From: Pseudohalioglobus lutimaris
GTDB taxonomy: Bacteria; Pseudomonadota; Gammaproteobacteria; Pseudomonadales; Halieaceae
Length of the DNA: 64,000 nt
Direction of reading: 5' to 3'
NCBI RefSeq assembly: GCF_002866825.1
Contig: NZ_PKUS01000008.1
Span: forward strand, 62,001-126,000
Shown here: in pieces, positions 20,049 through 28,774 of the stretch
Numbering within the stretch: the stretch's first letter is position 1
How the letters are laid out: each line of letters opens with the position of its first letter
Program-made: the position numbers and the translations under genes
Notes under the pieces: model-generated
The model's database searches: none
What the model saw: only the letters and a program-made list of their open reading frames with translations
What the model was told of the DNA's origin: nothing

Positions 20049-20852
20049 ATGCTTCCTTATCCTGAAATTGATCCCGTCGCCCTTGCCATCGGGCCATTGA
20101 AAATCCATTGGTATGGTCTTGCTTACCTGACCGGCATCGCTGCCGGCTGGTGGCTGGCCCTGCGCCGCAGCAGCCAGGCCTGGAGTCCGGTTAGCCGAGA
20201 GCAGGTGGATGATCTCGTTTTTTTCGCCGCCATGGGCATCGTGCTGGGTGGGCGGGTGGGCTACACCCTGTTCTACGGTGGCCAGCGACTTATCGATGAC
20301 CCGGGATGGGCGCTGCGTTTATGGGAAGGTGGCATGTCTTTCCACGGAGGTTTTCTCGGCGTACTGCTGGCCATGTACCTGTTCGGCCGCAAGCGCGATA
20401 TTCCTTTCTGGCGGCTGATGGATTTTATCGCGCCGCTAGTGCCTATAGGCCTGGGCCTGGGGCGACTGGGGAATTTCATCGGCCAGGAGTTGTGGGGCAA
20501 GGCGACCGACGTGCCCTGGGCGATGGTTTTTCCCGACGACCCCCTGCAACTGGCACGTCATCCATCACAGCTCTACGAGTTCGCACTTGAGGGCGTGTTG
20601 CTGTTCGCCCTGTTGTTCTGGTTTTCCTCACGACCCCGGCCAGTGTGTGCTGTGTCGGGCGTGTTCTCCCTGGTCTACGGTTGTGCCCGCTTCCTGGTTG
20701 AGTTCTTCCGCGAGCCCGATGCCCATATCGGCTATGAGGCTTTCGGCTGGCTGACCCGTGGGCAAATTCTCAGTCTGCCGATGATATTCGTCGGTCTGGC
20801 CCTGTTGTTTGTCGCCTATCGCGGCGGCGCGCGAAGTGGAAAAGTAAAATGA
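20049..20852 (+). CDS. lgt: Prolipoprotein diacylglyceryl transferase
   Basis: 267 residues, inner-membrane enzyme that attaches diacylglycerol to the lipobox cysteine of prolipoproteins. About seven hydrophobic segments. Family motifs include [18 protein letters not shown] (catalytic His) and [14 protein letters not shown] (the signature with essential Arg/Asn), plus [13 protein letters not shown]. The ATG at 20049 gives the standard [11 protein letters not shown] start. The 3' end overlaps thyA by 4 bp (ATGA), the conserved lgt-thyA coupling. Confidence 0.96.
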   Translation: MLPYPEIDPVALAIGPLKIHWYGLAYLTGIAAGWWLALRRSSQAWSPVSREQVDDLVFFAAMGIVLGGRVGYTLFYGGQRLIDDPGWALRLWEGGMSFHGGFLGVLLAMYLFGRKRDIPFWRLMDFIAPLVPIGLGLGRLGNFIGQELWGKATDVPWAMVFPDDPLQLARHPSQLYEFALEGVLLFALLFWFSSRPRPVCAVSGVFSLVYGCARFLVEFFREPDAHIGYEAFGWLTRGQILSLPMIFVGLALLFVAYRGGARSGKVK

Positions 20853-21682
20853 AGCAATATCTCGGCCTGCTGCAGGACATTCTCGACAATGGCGTACAAA
20901 AGGGCGATCGCACCGGCACGGGCACGCTCTCGGTCTTCGGGCGTCAGTACCGGCACGATCTGGCCGACGGTTTCCCCCTGCTGACCACCAAAAAGTTGCA
21001 TCTCAAAAGCATTATCAATGAGCTCATCTGGTTTCTGCGCGGCGATACCAATACGCGCTGGCTGAAGGAGAACGGGGTATCCATCTGGGATGAGTGGGCG
21101 ACAGAAAGTGGTGATCTGGGTCCAATCTACGGTGCGCAGTGGACAGCGTGGCCAACGCGTGAGGGGGGCAAGATCAATCAGATCGATTATGTTGTCGATT
21201 GCCTGCGTAATAATCCCGACAGCAGGCGCATTCTGTTCCATGGGTGGAACGTGGAATACCTGCCCGACGAGCAGGCCAGCCCCCAGGAGAATGCAGCGGC
21301 CGGACGCATGGCGCTGCCGCCATGTCACCTGCTCTATCAGTTCTATGTCGCCGGAGGCCGCCTCTCTGCCCAGTTGTACATCCGCTCCAGCGACTCCTTC
21401 CTCGGCCTGCCCTACAACACCGCCAGCCTGGCGGTGCTGACGATGATGCTGGCCCAGCAATGCGACCTGGAGCCGGGTGAAATTATCATCAGCACTGGCG
21501 ACTCGCACCTCTACAGCAATCACCTGGAGCAGGTCCGCGAACAACTCGCCAGGAAGCCGCGGTCACTGCCGCGACTGAATATCACGCGCAAACCGGACAG
21601 TATTTATGACTATCGCTTCGAGGATTTTGAGCTGCTGAACTACGACCCGCATCCACATATTGCTGCGCCCGTGGCGGTCTGA
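20849..21682 (+). CDS. thyA: Thymidylate synthase
   Basis: 277 residues. Methylates dUMP to dTMP using methylene-THF. The catalytic Cys is in [13 protein letters not shown], with the downstream [17 protein letters not shown] dUMP-binding block. It is about 13 residues longer than E. coli ThyA; the extra residues lie just before the active-site loop ([18 protein letters not shown]), an insertion also known from other long-form ThyA proteins. Overlaps lgt by 4 bp; folA follows after 7 nt, putting both halves of the folate cycle in one operon. Confidence 0.96.
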   Translation: MKQYLGLLQDILDNGVQKGDRTGTGTLSVFGRQYRHDLADGFPLLTTKKLHLKSIINELIWFLRGDTNTRWLKENGVSIWDEWATESGDLGPIYGAQWTAWPTREGGKINQIDYVVDCLRNNPDSRRILFHGWNVEYLPDEQASPQENAAAGRMALPPCHLLYQFYVAGGRLSAQLYIRSSDSFLGLPYNTASLAVLTMMLAQQCDLEPGEIIISTGDSHLYSNHLEQVREQLARKPRSLPRLNITRKPDSIYDYRFEDFELLNYDPHPHIAAPVAV

Positions 21683-21689
21683 GGTTGCT

Positions 21690-22199
21690 ATGGTTGCGCT
21701 AGCCGTCATTGTGGCCGCCGCTGAGAACGGTGTTATAGGCAGGGATAATGCGCTGCCCTGGCACTTGCCAGAAGACCTGCGCTACTTCAAGCGGGTCACA
21801 ATGGGCAAGCCCATTGTGATGGGTCGAAAGACTTACGAGTCTATTGGCCGGCCTCTACCGGGCCGCGCCAACATTGTTATTACCCGCAGCAAAGGCTGGT
21901 TTGCAGAGGGCGTCAGCGTCGTGCACAGCCTCGATGAGGCGCTGCGCCTTGCCGCTGATATTGCTCGCATGGACGGTATCGAGGAATTGATGGTCATTGG
22001 CGGTGCCGAGATTTATGCCCACGCTATTCCCCGGGCAGAGCGCCTGTATTTGACCCAGGTGCACGCTGATGTGAAGGGCGATGCCCTGTTGCCCGACATT
22101 GACTGGTCGCGGTGGCTGGAGGTGTCCCGAGAGCGCTTTTACGCCAGCGAAGAGAATCCGTTTGACTATAGCTTTGTCGTCTACGAGCGCAATGTATGA
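21690..22199 (+). CDS. folA: Dihydrofolate reductase
   Basis: 169 residues. Reduces dihydrofolate to tetrahydrofolate, regenerating the cofactor that ThyA oxidises. Motifs are VAAAENGVIGRDNALPWHLPEDLRYFK (substrate loop with catalytic acid), VMGRKTYESIGRPLPGR (NADPH loop) and VIGGAEIYAHAIP. The ATG at 21690 gives the canonical start; the longer frame overlapping thyA is not conserved-looking. Last gene of lgt-thyA-folA. Confidence 0.95.
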   Translation: MVALAVIVAAAENGVIGRDNALPWHLPEDLRYFKRVTMGKPIVMGRKTYESIGRPLPGRANIVITRSKGWFAEGVSVVHSLDEALRLAADIARMDGIEELMVIGGAEIYAHAIPRAERLYLTQVHADVKGDALLPDIDWSRWLEVSRERFYASEENPFDYSFVVYERNV

Positions 22200-22335
22200 C
22201 CGGCGATGGCTTGTTACTGTTGGGCTGATTTCCAATTTTTGTGTTACCTATCTACTCATAAGTTCTCCGCTGGCCCGTAAGGGGAGCGCTATAATTGAAA
22301 TAGCCTGCTCAATTGGTTTAAATTTCGCTACTCGG

Positions 22336-22364
22336 TTTACCGACTCTGGTTTATCCACTATATA
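22336..22364 (+). promoter_or_regulatory. Putative promoter of the TonB2 operon
   Basis: TTTACC (22336-22341) and TATATA (22359-22364) are separated by exactly 17 bp in the folA-to-DUF3450 intergenic region, predicting a start near 22371 and a leader of about 58 nt. Each box matches the sigma70 consensus at four of six positions. I could not see a clear Fur box. Inference from spacing. Confidence 0.4.
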
Positions 22365-22428
22365 AGTAGTTCAGGTACCGGTTTATCAGAGCCGTCTCTT
22401 TTTGTTGGACACAGGAAATATAATTCCC

Positions 22429-23214
22429 ATGACTATGCATCGACTGAAAAATGCACTGATCGCTGCACTTGTTTCCGCAGGGGCCCTGGTGGGCGCCGCG
22501 GTAACTGTGCAGGCCAGTACGCTGGATTCCATTCTGGATTTGGGTGAGGCCAAGAACGCTGCCGCTCGCAAGTCCCAGGCAAAGATTGATCGCCTTGCCG
22601 ATGAAACGCGCGATCTGCTCAGCGACTACAAGACGGTCAATAAACAGATTGATGGTCTTAAAGTCTACAACTCCCGGTTGCAACGCCAGATCGACAACCA
22701 GATGACGCGCATTGGCCAGATCGACAACTCCATCGATCAGGTCACCGTTATTCAGCGCCAGATGACCCCGCTGGTCATCCGGATGATTGACGGGCTGGAA
22801 AAGTTCGTCGAACTGGACGTGCCTTTCCACGTTGAGGAGCGTCAACAGCGTATTGCCTTCCTTCGCGCCAACCTGGATCGTTCTGATGTTTCGGTGGCCG
22901 AGAAATTCCGTCAGGTTCTGGAAGCCTACAAGATTGAGAACGAGTACGGCCGCAAGATCGACGCCTACAAGGGCAATGTCGAGATCGATGGTGTGGAGCG
23001 TGACGTGAACTTCTTCCGGGTTGGCAGGATAGCCCTGTTATACCAGACGACTGACACCGAGATTTCAGGAGCCTGGGACCAGTCCAGCCGCAGCTGGGTG
23101 CCACTGGAGCGCGGTGAATACCGCAACGCGATCATGAAGGGGCTGCGGATAGCGCGCAAAGAAGCCTCAATTGACCTGATGAATCTGCCTATCGCCGCCC
23201 CGGAGGCCAAATAA
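22429..23214 (+). CDS. DUF3450 family periplasmic coiled-coil protein
   Basis: 261 residues from the ATG at 22429. A cleavable signal peptide (LKNALIAALVSAGALVG to AVTVQAS) leads into a long coiled coil (about 30-110: KSQAKIDRLADETRDLLSDY onward) and then a compact C-terminal domain. This is the DUF3450 family, encoded first in Vibrio-type TonB2 operons. It overlaps the next gene's ATG by one base (TAATG). Likely a periplasmic accessory of the TonB2 complex; the function is inferred from context only. Confidence 0.85.
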   Translation: MTMHRLKNALIAALVSAGALVGAAVTVQASTLDSILDLGEAKNAAARKSQAKIDRLADETRDLLSDYKTVNKQIDGLKVYNSRLQRQIDNQMTRIGQIDNSIDQVTVIQRQMTPLVIRMIDGLEKFVELDVPFHVEERQQRIAFLRANLDRSDVSVAEKFRQVLEAYKIENEYGRKIDAYKGNVEIDGVERDVNFFRVGRIALLYQTTDTEISGAWDQSSRSWVPLERGEYRNAIMKGLRIARKEASIDLMNLPIAAPEAK

Positions 23215-24602
23215 TGAGCATTAAATTTGTGAAAGCCGCCGCCCTCGCCATGGCGGGTACGCTGGCAGTATCGGCGGGCTCCGTGCTCGCGCAGGAAGCG
23301 AAGTCCCTTGATGAGCTTCTGCAATTTGTGAAGCAGGGTCAGGTTCAGGAACAGAAAGAAAACCGCGCCCGTGAGCAGCGCTTCGCCAAGGATAAGGCCA
23401 ATCAGGCTGCGGAGCTCAAGCGTGCAGAAGCTGAGCGCACTCGCCAGGAGCAGATATCCACGCAGCTTGAAGATCAGTTTGAAGAGAATGAACTGCTGGT
23501 CGCTGCCAAGCAGAAGCAGCTGAAAGAAAAGCTGGGTACGCTTGCCGAGCTGTTCGGTCACCTGACATCCACTTCCGGCGACCTCGCCAGCAACCTCGAG
23601 ATGTCACTGACCAGTGCGCAGTATCCTGGTCGTGAAGTGTTCCTCCAGGAGTTGATCGCCAAGATGAGTGGTTCCGATACGTTGCCAAGCATTGAGGAAA
23701 TCGAGCGCGTCTGGTTTGAGCTGAACCGGGAGATGGTTGAGTCCGGTAAAGTGGTATCGTTCACTTCCGAAGTTGCCAAGCCAAATGGTGATAAAGTCGA
23801 GCAGAAAGTGGTTCGTGTTGGTACCTTCAACATGGTGTCTGAAGACGGCCAGTACCTGCAGTTCGTGCCCGCCAAGGGTAGCCTGGAAGAGCTTGCTCGC
23901 CAGCCATCCGGTCCCTACATTGGCTGGGCCAAAGGGCTGGCAAACGCCACCGACGGTATGCATAAGTTCGGTGTTGACCCCACTGGTCCCACCGGCGGTT
24001 CGTTCCTTGCAGCTTTGATTAACAGCCCCAACCTCGAAGAGCGCTGGCATCAGGGCGGGTACATTGGCTATGCCATTACCGCCGTGGGTGCATTTGCGTT
24101 CCTGTTGGCGATCTGGCGGCTGGTCGTACTTACCGGCGTCAGCGCCAAAGTCGGTTCGCAGCTCAAGAGTGACAAGGCCAAGGAGAACAATCCGCTGGGT
24201 CGTGTTCTGAAAATCCACGAGGACAACCCGAATATGGATCCCGAAACTCTGGAGTTGAAGCTTTCTGAGGGTATTCTCAAGGAAACGCCCAAGCTGGAGT
24301 CTGGCCTCACCCTGCTCAAGATCATCTCGGCAGTTGCGCCGCTGATGGGGCTGCTGGGTACGGTAACCGGTATGATTATTACCTTCCAGGCCATCACCAT
24401 CTTTGGTGCGGGTGATCCCAAGGCAATGGCTGGCGGTATCTCTGGCGCTCTGGTGACCACGGTACTGGGTCTTCTGGTGGCGATTCCCACGGTGCTCCTG
24501 CATACCATCGTGAACGGCCGCGCCCAACGCATCATCCACGTGCTCAACGAGCAGACTACCGGCATCATTGCGGAGCACACCGAGGCCAAGCAGGGGAGCT
24601 GA
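23214..24602 (+). CDS. TtpC-like large MotA/TolQ/ExbB proton-channel protein
   Basis: 462 residues. Signal peptide (AAALAMAGTLAVSAGSVLAQ), long periplasmic coiled coil (about 30-110), a periplasmic region to about 280, then three membrane helices with the ExbB/TolQ core (LKIISAVAPLMGLLGTVTGM and VTTVLGLLVAIPTVLLHTI). This architecture matches TtpC, the extra ExbB-like subunit needed by Vibrio TonB2 systems. It lies between the DUF3450 gene and a short ExbB; gaps of 0-4 nt suggest a tightly coupled operon. Inner membrane. Confidence 0.88.
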   Translation: MSIKFVKAAALAMAGTLAVSAGSVLAQEAKSLDELLQFVKQGQVQEQKENRAREQRFAKDKANQAAELKRAEAERTRQEQISTQLEDQFEENELLVAAKQKQLKEKLGTLAELFGHLTSTSGDLASNLEMSLTSAQYPGREVFLQELIAKMSGSDTLPSIEEIERVWFELNREMVESGKVVSFTSEVAKPNGDKVEQKVVRVGTFNMVSEDGQYLQFVPAKGSLEELARQPSGPYIGWAKGLANATDGMHKFGVDPTGPTGGSFLAALINSPNLEERWHQGGYIGYAITAVGAFAFLLAIWRLVVLTGVSAKVGSQLKSDKAKENNPLGRVLKIHEDNPNMDPETLELKLSEGILKETPKLESGLTLLKIISAVAPLMGLLGTVTGMIITFQAITIFGAGDPKAMAGGISGALVTTVLGLLVAIPTVLLHTIVNGRAQRIIHVLNEQTTGIIAEHTEAKQGS

Positions 24603-24605
24603 TAT

Positions 24606-25133
24606 ATGTACTGGTTTGATAGTGCGTATGAGGCCGTCTCCCGCTTCATGGATATGGGCGGGAATGTCCTCTGGTTAATTGCCATCCTGCTGTTCGTGAT
24701 GTGGGCGTTGATCTTTGAGCGGGCCTGGTACTTCAAGACAGGCTGGAAAAAAGATGTTGCGGATGCGATTGGCAATTGGGAAGGGCGCAAGGAGCGCAAG
24801 TCCTGGGAGGCTCACGCCATTCGTGAGAAGCTGATATCGCAGTGTCGCATGCGGATCAACCAATACTTGCCGGTGATCAAGACCCTGGTGGCACTGTGTC
24901 CGCTATTGGGGTTGTTGGGAACAGTCACCGGTATGATCGAAGTTTTCAACATCATGGCGGTCACCGGTGGTGGTGACGCTAAATCGATGGCCGGCGGTGT
25001 ATCGCGGGCAACTATCCCCACCATGGCCGGCATGGTCGCCGCCCTGTCCGGGGTGTTCGCGAATACTTACGTTACCCGGGTTGCAGAACGCGAGAGTGCG
25101 TTTTTGGAAGACAACCTGACCACCGATCACTAA
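24606..25133 (+). CDS. exbB: ExbB-type proton-channel subunit (TonB2 system)
   Basis: 175 residues, the short ExbB2 type. First membrane helix ILLFVMWALIFERAWYF, then LCPLLGLLGTVTGMIEVF and AALSGVFANTYVTR as the second and third helices that line the proton path with ExbD. Lacks the long cytoplasmic N terminus of E. coli ExbB, as expected for ExbB2. Three bases after the TtpC-like gene. With ExbD and TonB downstream it converts proton-motive force to outer-membrane transport. Confidence 0.92.
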   Translation: MYWFDSAYEAVSRFMDMGGNVLWLIAILLFVMWALIFERAWYFKTGWKKDVADAIGNWEGRKERKSWEAHAIREKLISQCRMRINQYLPVIKTLVALCPLLGLLGTVTGMIEVFNIMAVTGGGDAKSMAGGVSRATIPTMAGMVAALSGVFANTYVTRVAERESAFLEDNLTTDH

Positions 25134-25146
25134 GAGAGCACAGACA

Positions 25147-25551
25147 ATGCGCAGGAACAATCGAGCAGCTGCCGAGGACGAGGCCCAGATCGACTTGACG
25201 CCCATGTTGGACGTCGTTTTTATCATGTTGATCTTCTTCATCGTTACCGCCTCTTTTATCAAAGAGGCGGGTATCGAAGTTAACCGTCCGGAGGCATCCA
25301 CTTCGCAGCCCAAGAAGAATGTGAATATCCTGGTTGCGATTAACGCCAACAATGAAATCTGGATGGACAAGCGACGTATCGATGTGCGCGCAGTGCGCGC
25401 CAATATCGAGCGCCTGCACGCGGAGAACCCCAAGGGTGCCGTGGTAATCCAGGCGGACAATAAGTCCAATACCGAGACGGTCGCAGCGGTGCTCGACGCC
25501 GCGCGCGAAGCGGGAGTTTATGACGTCTCCCTGGCCACCGAGGATGATTGA
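25147..25551 (+). CDS. exbD: ExbD/TolR biopolymer transport protein (TonB2 system)
   Basis: 134 residues. One N-terminal membrane helix with the protonatable Asp in DLTPMLDVVFIMLIFFIVTA, then a periplasmic domain ending VYDVSLATEDD. Partner of the ExbB encoded 13 nt upstream; TonB follows after 6 nt. Its closest relative in this window is the unpaired ExbD at 35271, with which it shares long stretches such as NNEIW, RRI and RANI-RL. Confidence 0.93.
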   Translation: MRRNNRAAAEDEAQIDLTPMLDVVFIMLIFFIVTASFIKEAGIEVNRPEASTSQPKKNVNILVAINANNEIWMDKRRIDVRAVRANIERLHAENPKGAVVIQADNKSNTETVAAVLDAAREAGVYDVSLATEDD

Positions 25552-25557
25552 CCTGTT

Positions 25558-26166
25558 ATGAATGGTAATCTAACCAGATTGATCCTCGGTGCGCTGCTGG
25601 CGCTACCGGTTGCTGGCGGCTTGTTCTTTATCATGCAGTACTTGATTGCCACCGCTGACCCCAAGATCGATGACAGCAAGACGCGCAAGGTAGCGGACAT
25701 TCACATGCCCGAGCGTGAGATCGACACCAATGTGAACGAGCCCAAGCCGGATAAGGTCGATGACCCTGAAGAGCCGCCGCCGGACCTCGATACGCCCGAT
25801 CTCGACATGGACATGGATATCGACGTGGTGAACACCGCACCAACGGCGTCTGTAGATGTGGAAATCAGTACCACTGGTATGTCATCCGGCGATGGTGAGT
25901 ACCTGCCCATCGTGAAGGTTGCGCCAATTTACCCACGCCGTGCGCAGACCCGGGGTATCACCGGATACTGCATTGTGGAGTACACCGTGACCACGTCTGG
26001 TGCGATTCGTGACCCGGTGGCTGTCGATTGTCAGCCCTCCGGTGTGTTCGAAAAGGCTTCAGTAAAGGCCGCCCTCAAGTTCAAGTATAAGCCCCGGGTG
26101 GTTGACGGCGAGGCGATTGAAGTGGCGGGTGTGCAGAACAAGTTCACTTATGAGCTGGAACAGTAA
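25558..26166 (+). CDS. tonB: TonB2-type energy transducer
   Basis: 202 residues. N-terminal membrane anchor (LILGALLALPVAGGLFFIMQ), then an unusually acidic linker (DDPEEPPPDLDTPDLDMDMD) in place of the Lys-Pro-rich spacer of E. coli TonB, and a C-terminal TonB domain (PIYPRRAQTRGITGYCIVEY ... VAGVQNKFTYELEQ). Spans the periplasm to touch TonB boxes of outer-membrane receptors, possibly including the receptor at 38644. Short TonB2 form, matching the Vibrio-like operon. Confidence 0.92.
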   Translation: MNGNLTRLILGALLALPVAGGLFFIMQYLIATADPKIDDSKTRKVADIHMPEREIDTNVNEPKPDKVDDPEEPPPDLDTPDLDMDMDIDVVNTAPTASVDVEISTTGMSSGDGEYLPIVKVAPIYPRRAQTRGITGYCIVEYTVTTSGAIRDPVAVDCQPSGVFEKASVKAALKFKYKPRVVDGEAIEVAGVQNKFTYELEQ

Positions 26167-26178
26167 CAAGGTTTACGC

Positions 26179-27519
26179 GTGATGATATTGCTGAAGAACC
26201 ACATCTGGACCCGCGCGGCGCTATTGGCGCTGCCACTGGTTGTTGCACAGGTTGCAGTCACCCAGTTACAGCGTGATGCTGGATTTGCCCCCCTGTCGTC
26301 TGCCGTTGCCCAGGAAAAGCAAGCGGACACGCGGGAGACCCGGCGAACACCTGCTTTGCGCAACAAGGTCTATGAAAAGCTCGCGGAAGCCCAGGCGGAG
26401 GCGGAAGCCAAGAACCTGCCTGGTGCCGAGAAGATTCTCGACGGCATGGTGGCCGCAGGAGGCAAGAAGGCGCTCAACAGCTATGAGCTGGCCAACGTTT
26501 ATAACCTCTACGCTTTCATTTATTACAGCCAGGAGAACTACTCCAAGGCTTTGAAGGCCTACGAAAATGTGGTCTCTCAACCCGACATTCCACTGGCGAT
26601 GGAGATCAACACGCGTTATACCATCGCCCAGTTGTACTTCGTGCAGGAAGACTGGAAGCGAGGCATCGACGCGCTGCTCAAGTGGTTCGATATGACCGAG
26701 ACGCCCAATGCGAACGCCTACGTGCTGCTGTCGCAGGGTTATTATCAGATGAAGGACTATGATAAAGCCCTGCTGAATGTCGAAAAAGCGATCAGCATGT
26801 TCAACGAGAAGGGTAAGCTTCCCAAGGAACAATGGTACAACCTCGCGCGCTTCCTCTATTTCGAGAAGGGCGATATCGACAAGACCGTTGAAATTCTGGA
26901 AATTCTGTTAACGCACTACCCCAAGAAGCAGTACTGGGTGCAGGTGTCCCATATGTACGGTGAGCAGAAAAAAGAGCCCGAACAGCTTGCGGCAATGGAG
27001 ACCGCTTATGTTCAGGGGATGCTCGACAAGGGCACCGAGCAGGTCACGATGGCCTACCTCTTCCTCAACGGCGATGTACCTTATAAAGCTGCGAAGGTCA
27101 TGGATAAGGGCCTGAAGGACGGCACCATAGAGGACAAGTCCAAGAACTGGGAAGTGGCGGGTAGCGCCTGGCGTCAGGCCCAGGAGGTGGACAAGTCGAT
27201 TCCCGCAATGGAGAAAGCCGCGGCGAAATCCGATACTGGTGAGTTGTATGCCCGGCTTGGGAATATCTACCTTGATGGCGACGAGAACGAAAAAGCGATC
27301 TCGGCGATCAATAAAGGTCTGTCGCGAGGTGGCGTGAAGCGGCCCGACAACGCACGCCTGGTGTTGGGTATGGCCTATTTCAATACCAAGCAGTACGACA
27401 AGGCGCGGGAAGCGTTCAAGTCGGCAGCGCGGGACGAGCGCTCTTCCAAGTACGCTGCGCAGTGGATCAAGTATATGGACACTGAACTCGAGCGGCAGAG
27501 GTCCCTGGCTGAGGGGTAG
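26179..27519 (+). CDS. TPR-repeat periplasmic protein of the TonB2 operon
   Basis: 446 residues. N-terminal signal-like segment (AALLALPLVVAQVAVTQLQ), then about eight tetratricopeptide-type repeats (for example ELANVYNLYAFIYYSQENYS, AYVLLSQGYYQMKDYDKALL, ARLVLGMAYFNTKQYDKARE). TPR proteins close the TonB2 operons of Vibrio and relatives; the binding partner is not known. Starts 12 nt after tonB and is followed by a strong terminator, so it is the last gene. Confidence 0.88.
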   Translation: MMILLKNHIWTRAALLALPLVVAQVAVTQLQRDAGFAPLSSAVAQEKQADTRETRRTPALRNKVYEKLAEAQAEAEAKNLPGAEKILDGMVAAGGKKALNSYELANVYNLYAFIYYSQENYSKALKAYENVVSQPDIPLAMEINTRYTIAQLYFVQEDWKRGIDALLKWFDMTETPNANAYVLLSQGYYQMKDYDKALLNVEKAISMFNEKGKLPKEQWYNLARFLYFEKGDIDKTVEILEILLTHYPKKQYWVQVSHMYGEQKKEPEQLAAMETAYVQGMLDKGTEQVTMAYLFLNGDVPYKAAKVMDKGLKDGTIEDKSKNWEVAGSAWRQAQEVDKSIPAMEKAAAKSDTGELYARLGNIYLDGDENEKAISAINKGLSRGGVKRPDNARLVLGMAYFNTKQYDKAREAFKSAARDERSSKYAAQWIKYMDTELERQRSLAEG

Positions 27520-27567
27520 CGCCGCGGCAGGACTTTGACTGTCCTGCTATATTCAAAAGTCAGGTAC

Positions 27568-27598
27568 AAAAAAAGGAGCTCATAGAGCTCCTTTTTTT
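27568..27598. terminator. Bidirectional intrinsic terminator
   Basis: A perfect 14-bp inverted repeat, AAAAAAAGGAGCTC, with a three-base ATA loop; the A/T runs serve as U-tracts on both strands. It lies between the convergent TPR gene and the cold-shock gene and should stop transcription from either side. Confidence 0.9.
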
Positions 27599-27621
27599 AT
27601 TTCGCGTTGTTGTGTACAGCT

Positions 27622-27828
27622 TTACACCGCGACTACGTTCTCCGCCTGCGGGCCTTTCTGGCCATCAGTTACATCGAACTGGACTTTTTGTCCGTCCGCC
27701 AGTGTGCGGAAACCATCGCCCTTGATGGCGCTGAAATGTACGAATACGTCGGGACCGTCCTCGCGCTCGATAAAGCCGAAGCCCTTGCTTTCGTTAAACC
27801 ATTTAACGGTGCCGGTTGTTGAAGACAT
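27622..27828 (-). CDS. Cold-shock protein, CspA family
   Basis: 68 residues. Single OB-fold cold-shock domain with RNP1 KGFGFIERE and RNP2 VFVHFSAI; starts [16 protein letters not shown]/ssDNA chaperone. ATG at 27828 with AGGT upstream; a longer frame from 27858 adds ten unconserved residues. The 130 bases upstream on the minus strand are AT-rich and gene-free, long enough for a structured leader as in cspA-type mRNAs, but I could not define a cold box. Which Csp paralogue it is cannot be told. Confidence 0.94.
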   Translation of the reverse strand: MSSTTGTVKWFNESKGFGFIEREDGPDVFVHFSAIKGDGFRTLADGQKVQFDVTDGQKGPQAENVVAV

Positions 27829-28117
27829 AAATTTTACCTGTTTTGCTCGCCTCGCCATTTACAGCGTGGCGTATTATCTAAGTATTAATGGTGCACGTAC
27901 CGAAGGACCTTTAGAGTCCATCGACCGCTTTCCACGACTTGCTGAAAAGTCAGCTCTTTGAGTGTAGCACCTCAAAAAAAGGTTTGCGTTGTGCTGCAAA
28001 AAATATTTTTCGGCAATTTTGCGGCTCACTGGCGGCTGTCTTTACGGCTTCTGGCAGTTTCATCTTGCCCGGGCAACGTATACCCTTTGGTCTGGTGGAG
28101 CAGGCCTGGGAAACAGC

Positions 28118-28774
28118 GTGCGCATATTGTTGGTGGAGGATGATCAGCAACTGGGGGAGTCCGTAGAGGCGGCCCTGCGGCTGGAGCAGTATGCTGTTGA
28201 CTGGCTGCGTAATGGGGACGCGGTGCGTTCAACGGTCAGTGCGACACCGTATGACTTGTTGATACTGGATCTGGGGTTACCCGGAGTGCCCGGCATGCAG
28301 GTTCTCAGGCAGTTGCGGGCAGACAAGCATGACCTGCCAGTGCTCGTGCTTACCGCAAGGCAAACCCTGGAGGACAAGGTCGATGGCCTGGATTCGGGTG
28401 CCGACGACTATCTTACCAAGCCCTTTGAAATCGAGGAGTTGTTCGCCAGAGTGCGCATGTTGCTACGCCGCAGTGGAGAACGGCGCAGTCAGCAAATAGC
28501 GGCCGCAGGTATTTCCCTTGACCCGGTGACTCGTGTTGTCCGCTTCGATGGTGAGGAGTTGGACCTGACCGCCCGGGAATACGCAATATTGGAAATCCTG
28601 CTGCGTAACGCCGGGCGTTTCGTGTCACGACCACGGTTGGAAGAAGGGATCTACAGCTGGGGCGAGGAGGTTGGATCCAATACCGTGGAAGTCTACATTT
28701 CCCGGCTGCGCAAACGCTTTGGCAGCGAGGCGATTGAAACCATGCGTGGCGTGGGATACCGCATTCCACGATGA
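28118..28774 (+). CDS. OmpR-type response regulator (QseB/PmrA-like)
   Basis: 218 residues from the GTG at 28118, where the receiver domain begins (RILLVEDDQQLGESV). Phosphoacceptor Asp51 in LLILDLGLPG; switch Lys102 in YLTKPFEIEEL. C-terminal winged helix-turn-helix with LTAREYAILEILLRNAGRFVS and the typical VEVYISRLRKRFG end. The frame continues upstream to 27989, but that part has no receiver character. Overlaps the sensor kinase by 4 bp (ATGA), a coupled two-component pair. Signal unknown. Confidence 0.92.
   Translation: MRILLVEDDQQLGESVEAALRLEQYAVDWLRNGDAVRSTVSATPYDLLILDLGLPGVPGMQVLRQLRADKHDLPVLVLTARQTLEDKVDGLDSGADDYLTKPFEIEELFARVRMLLRRSGERRSQQIAAAGISLDPVTRVVRFDGEELDLTAREYAILEILLRNAGRFVSRPRLEEGIYSWGEEVGSNTVEVYISRLRKRFGSEAIETMRGVGYRIPR

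Noticed and set aside
27829-28117. Additional gene between the cold-shock and response-regulator genes
   Set aside because: The response-regulator frame extends to 27989, but the extra residues are compositionally odd and lie before the conserved receiver start; the rest is AT-rich leader-like sequence.
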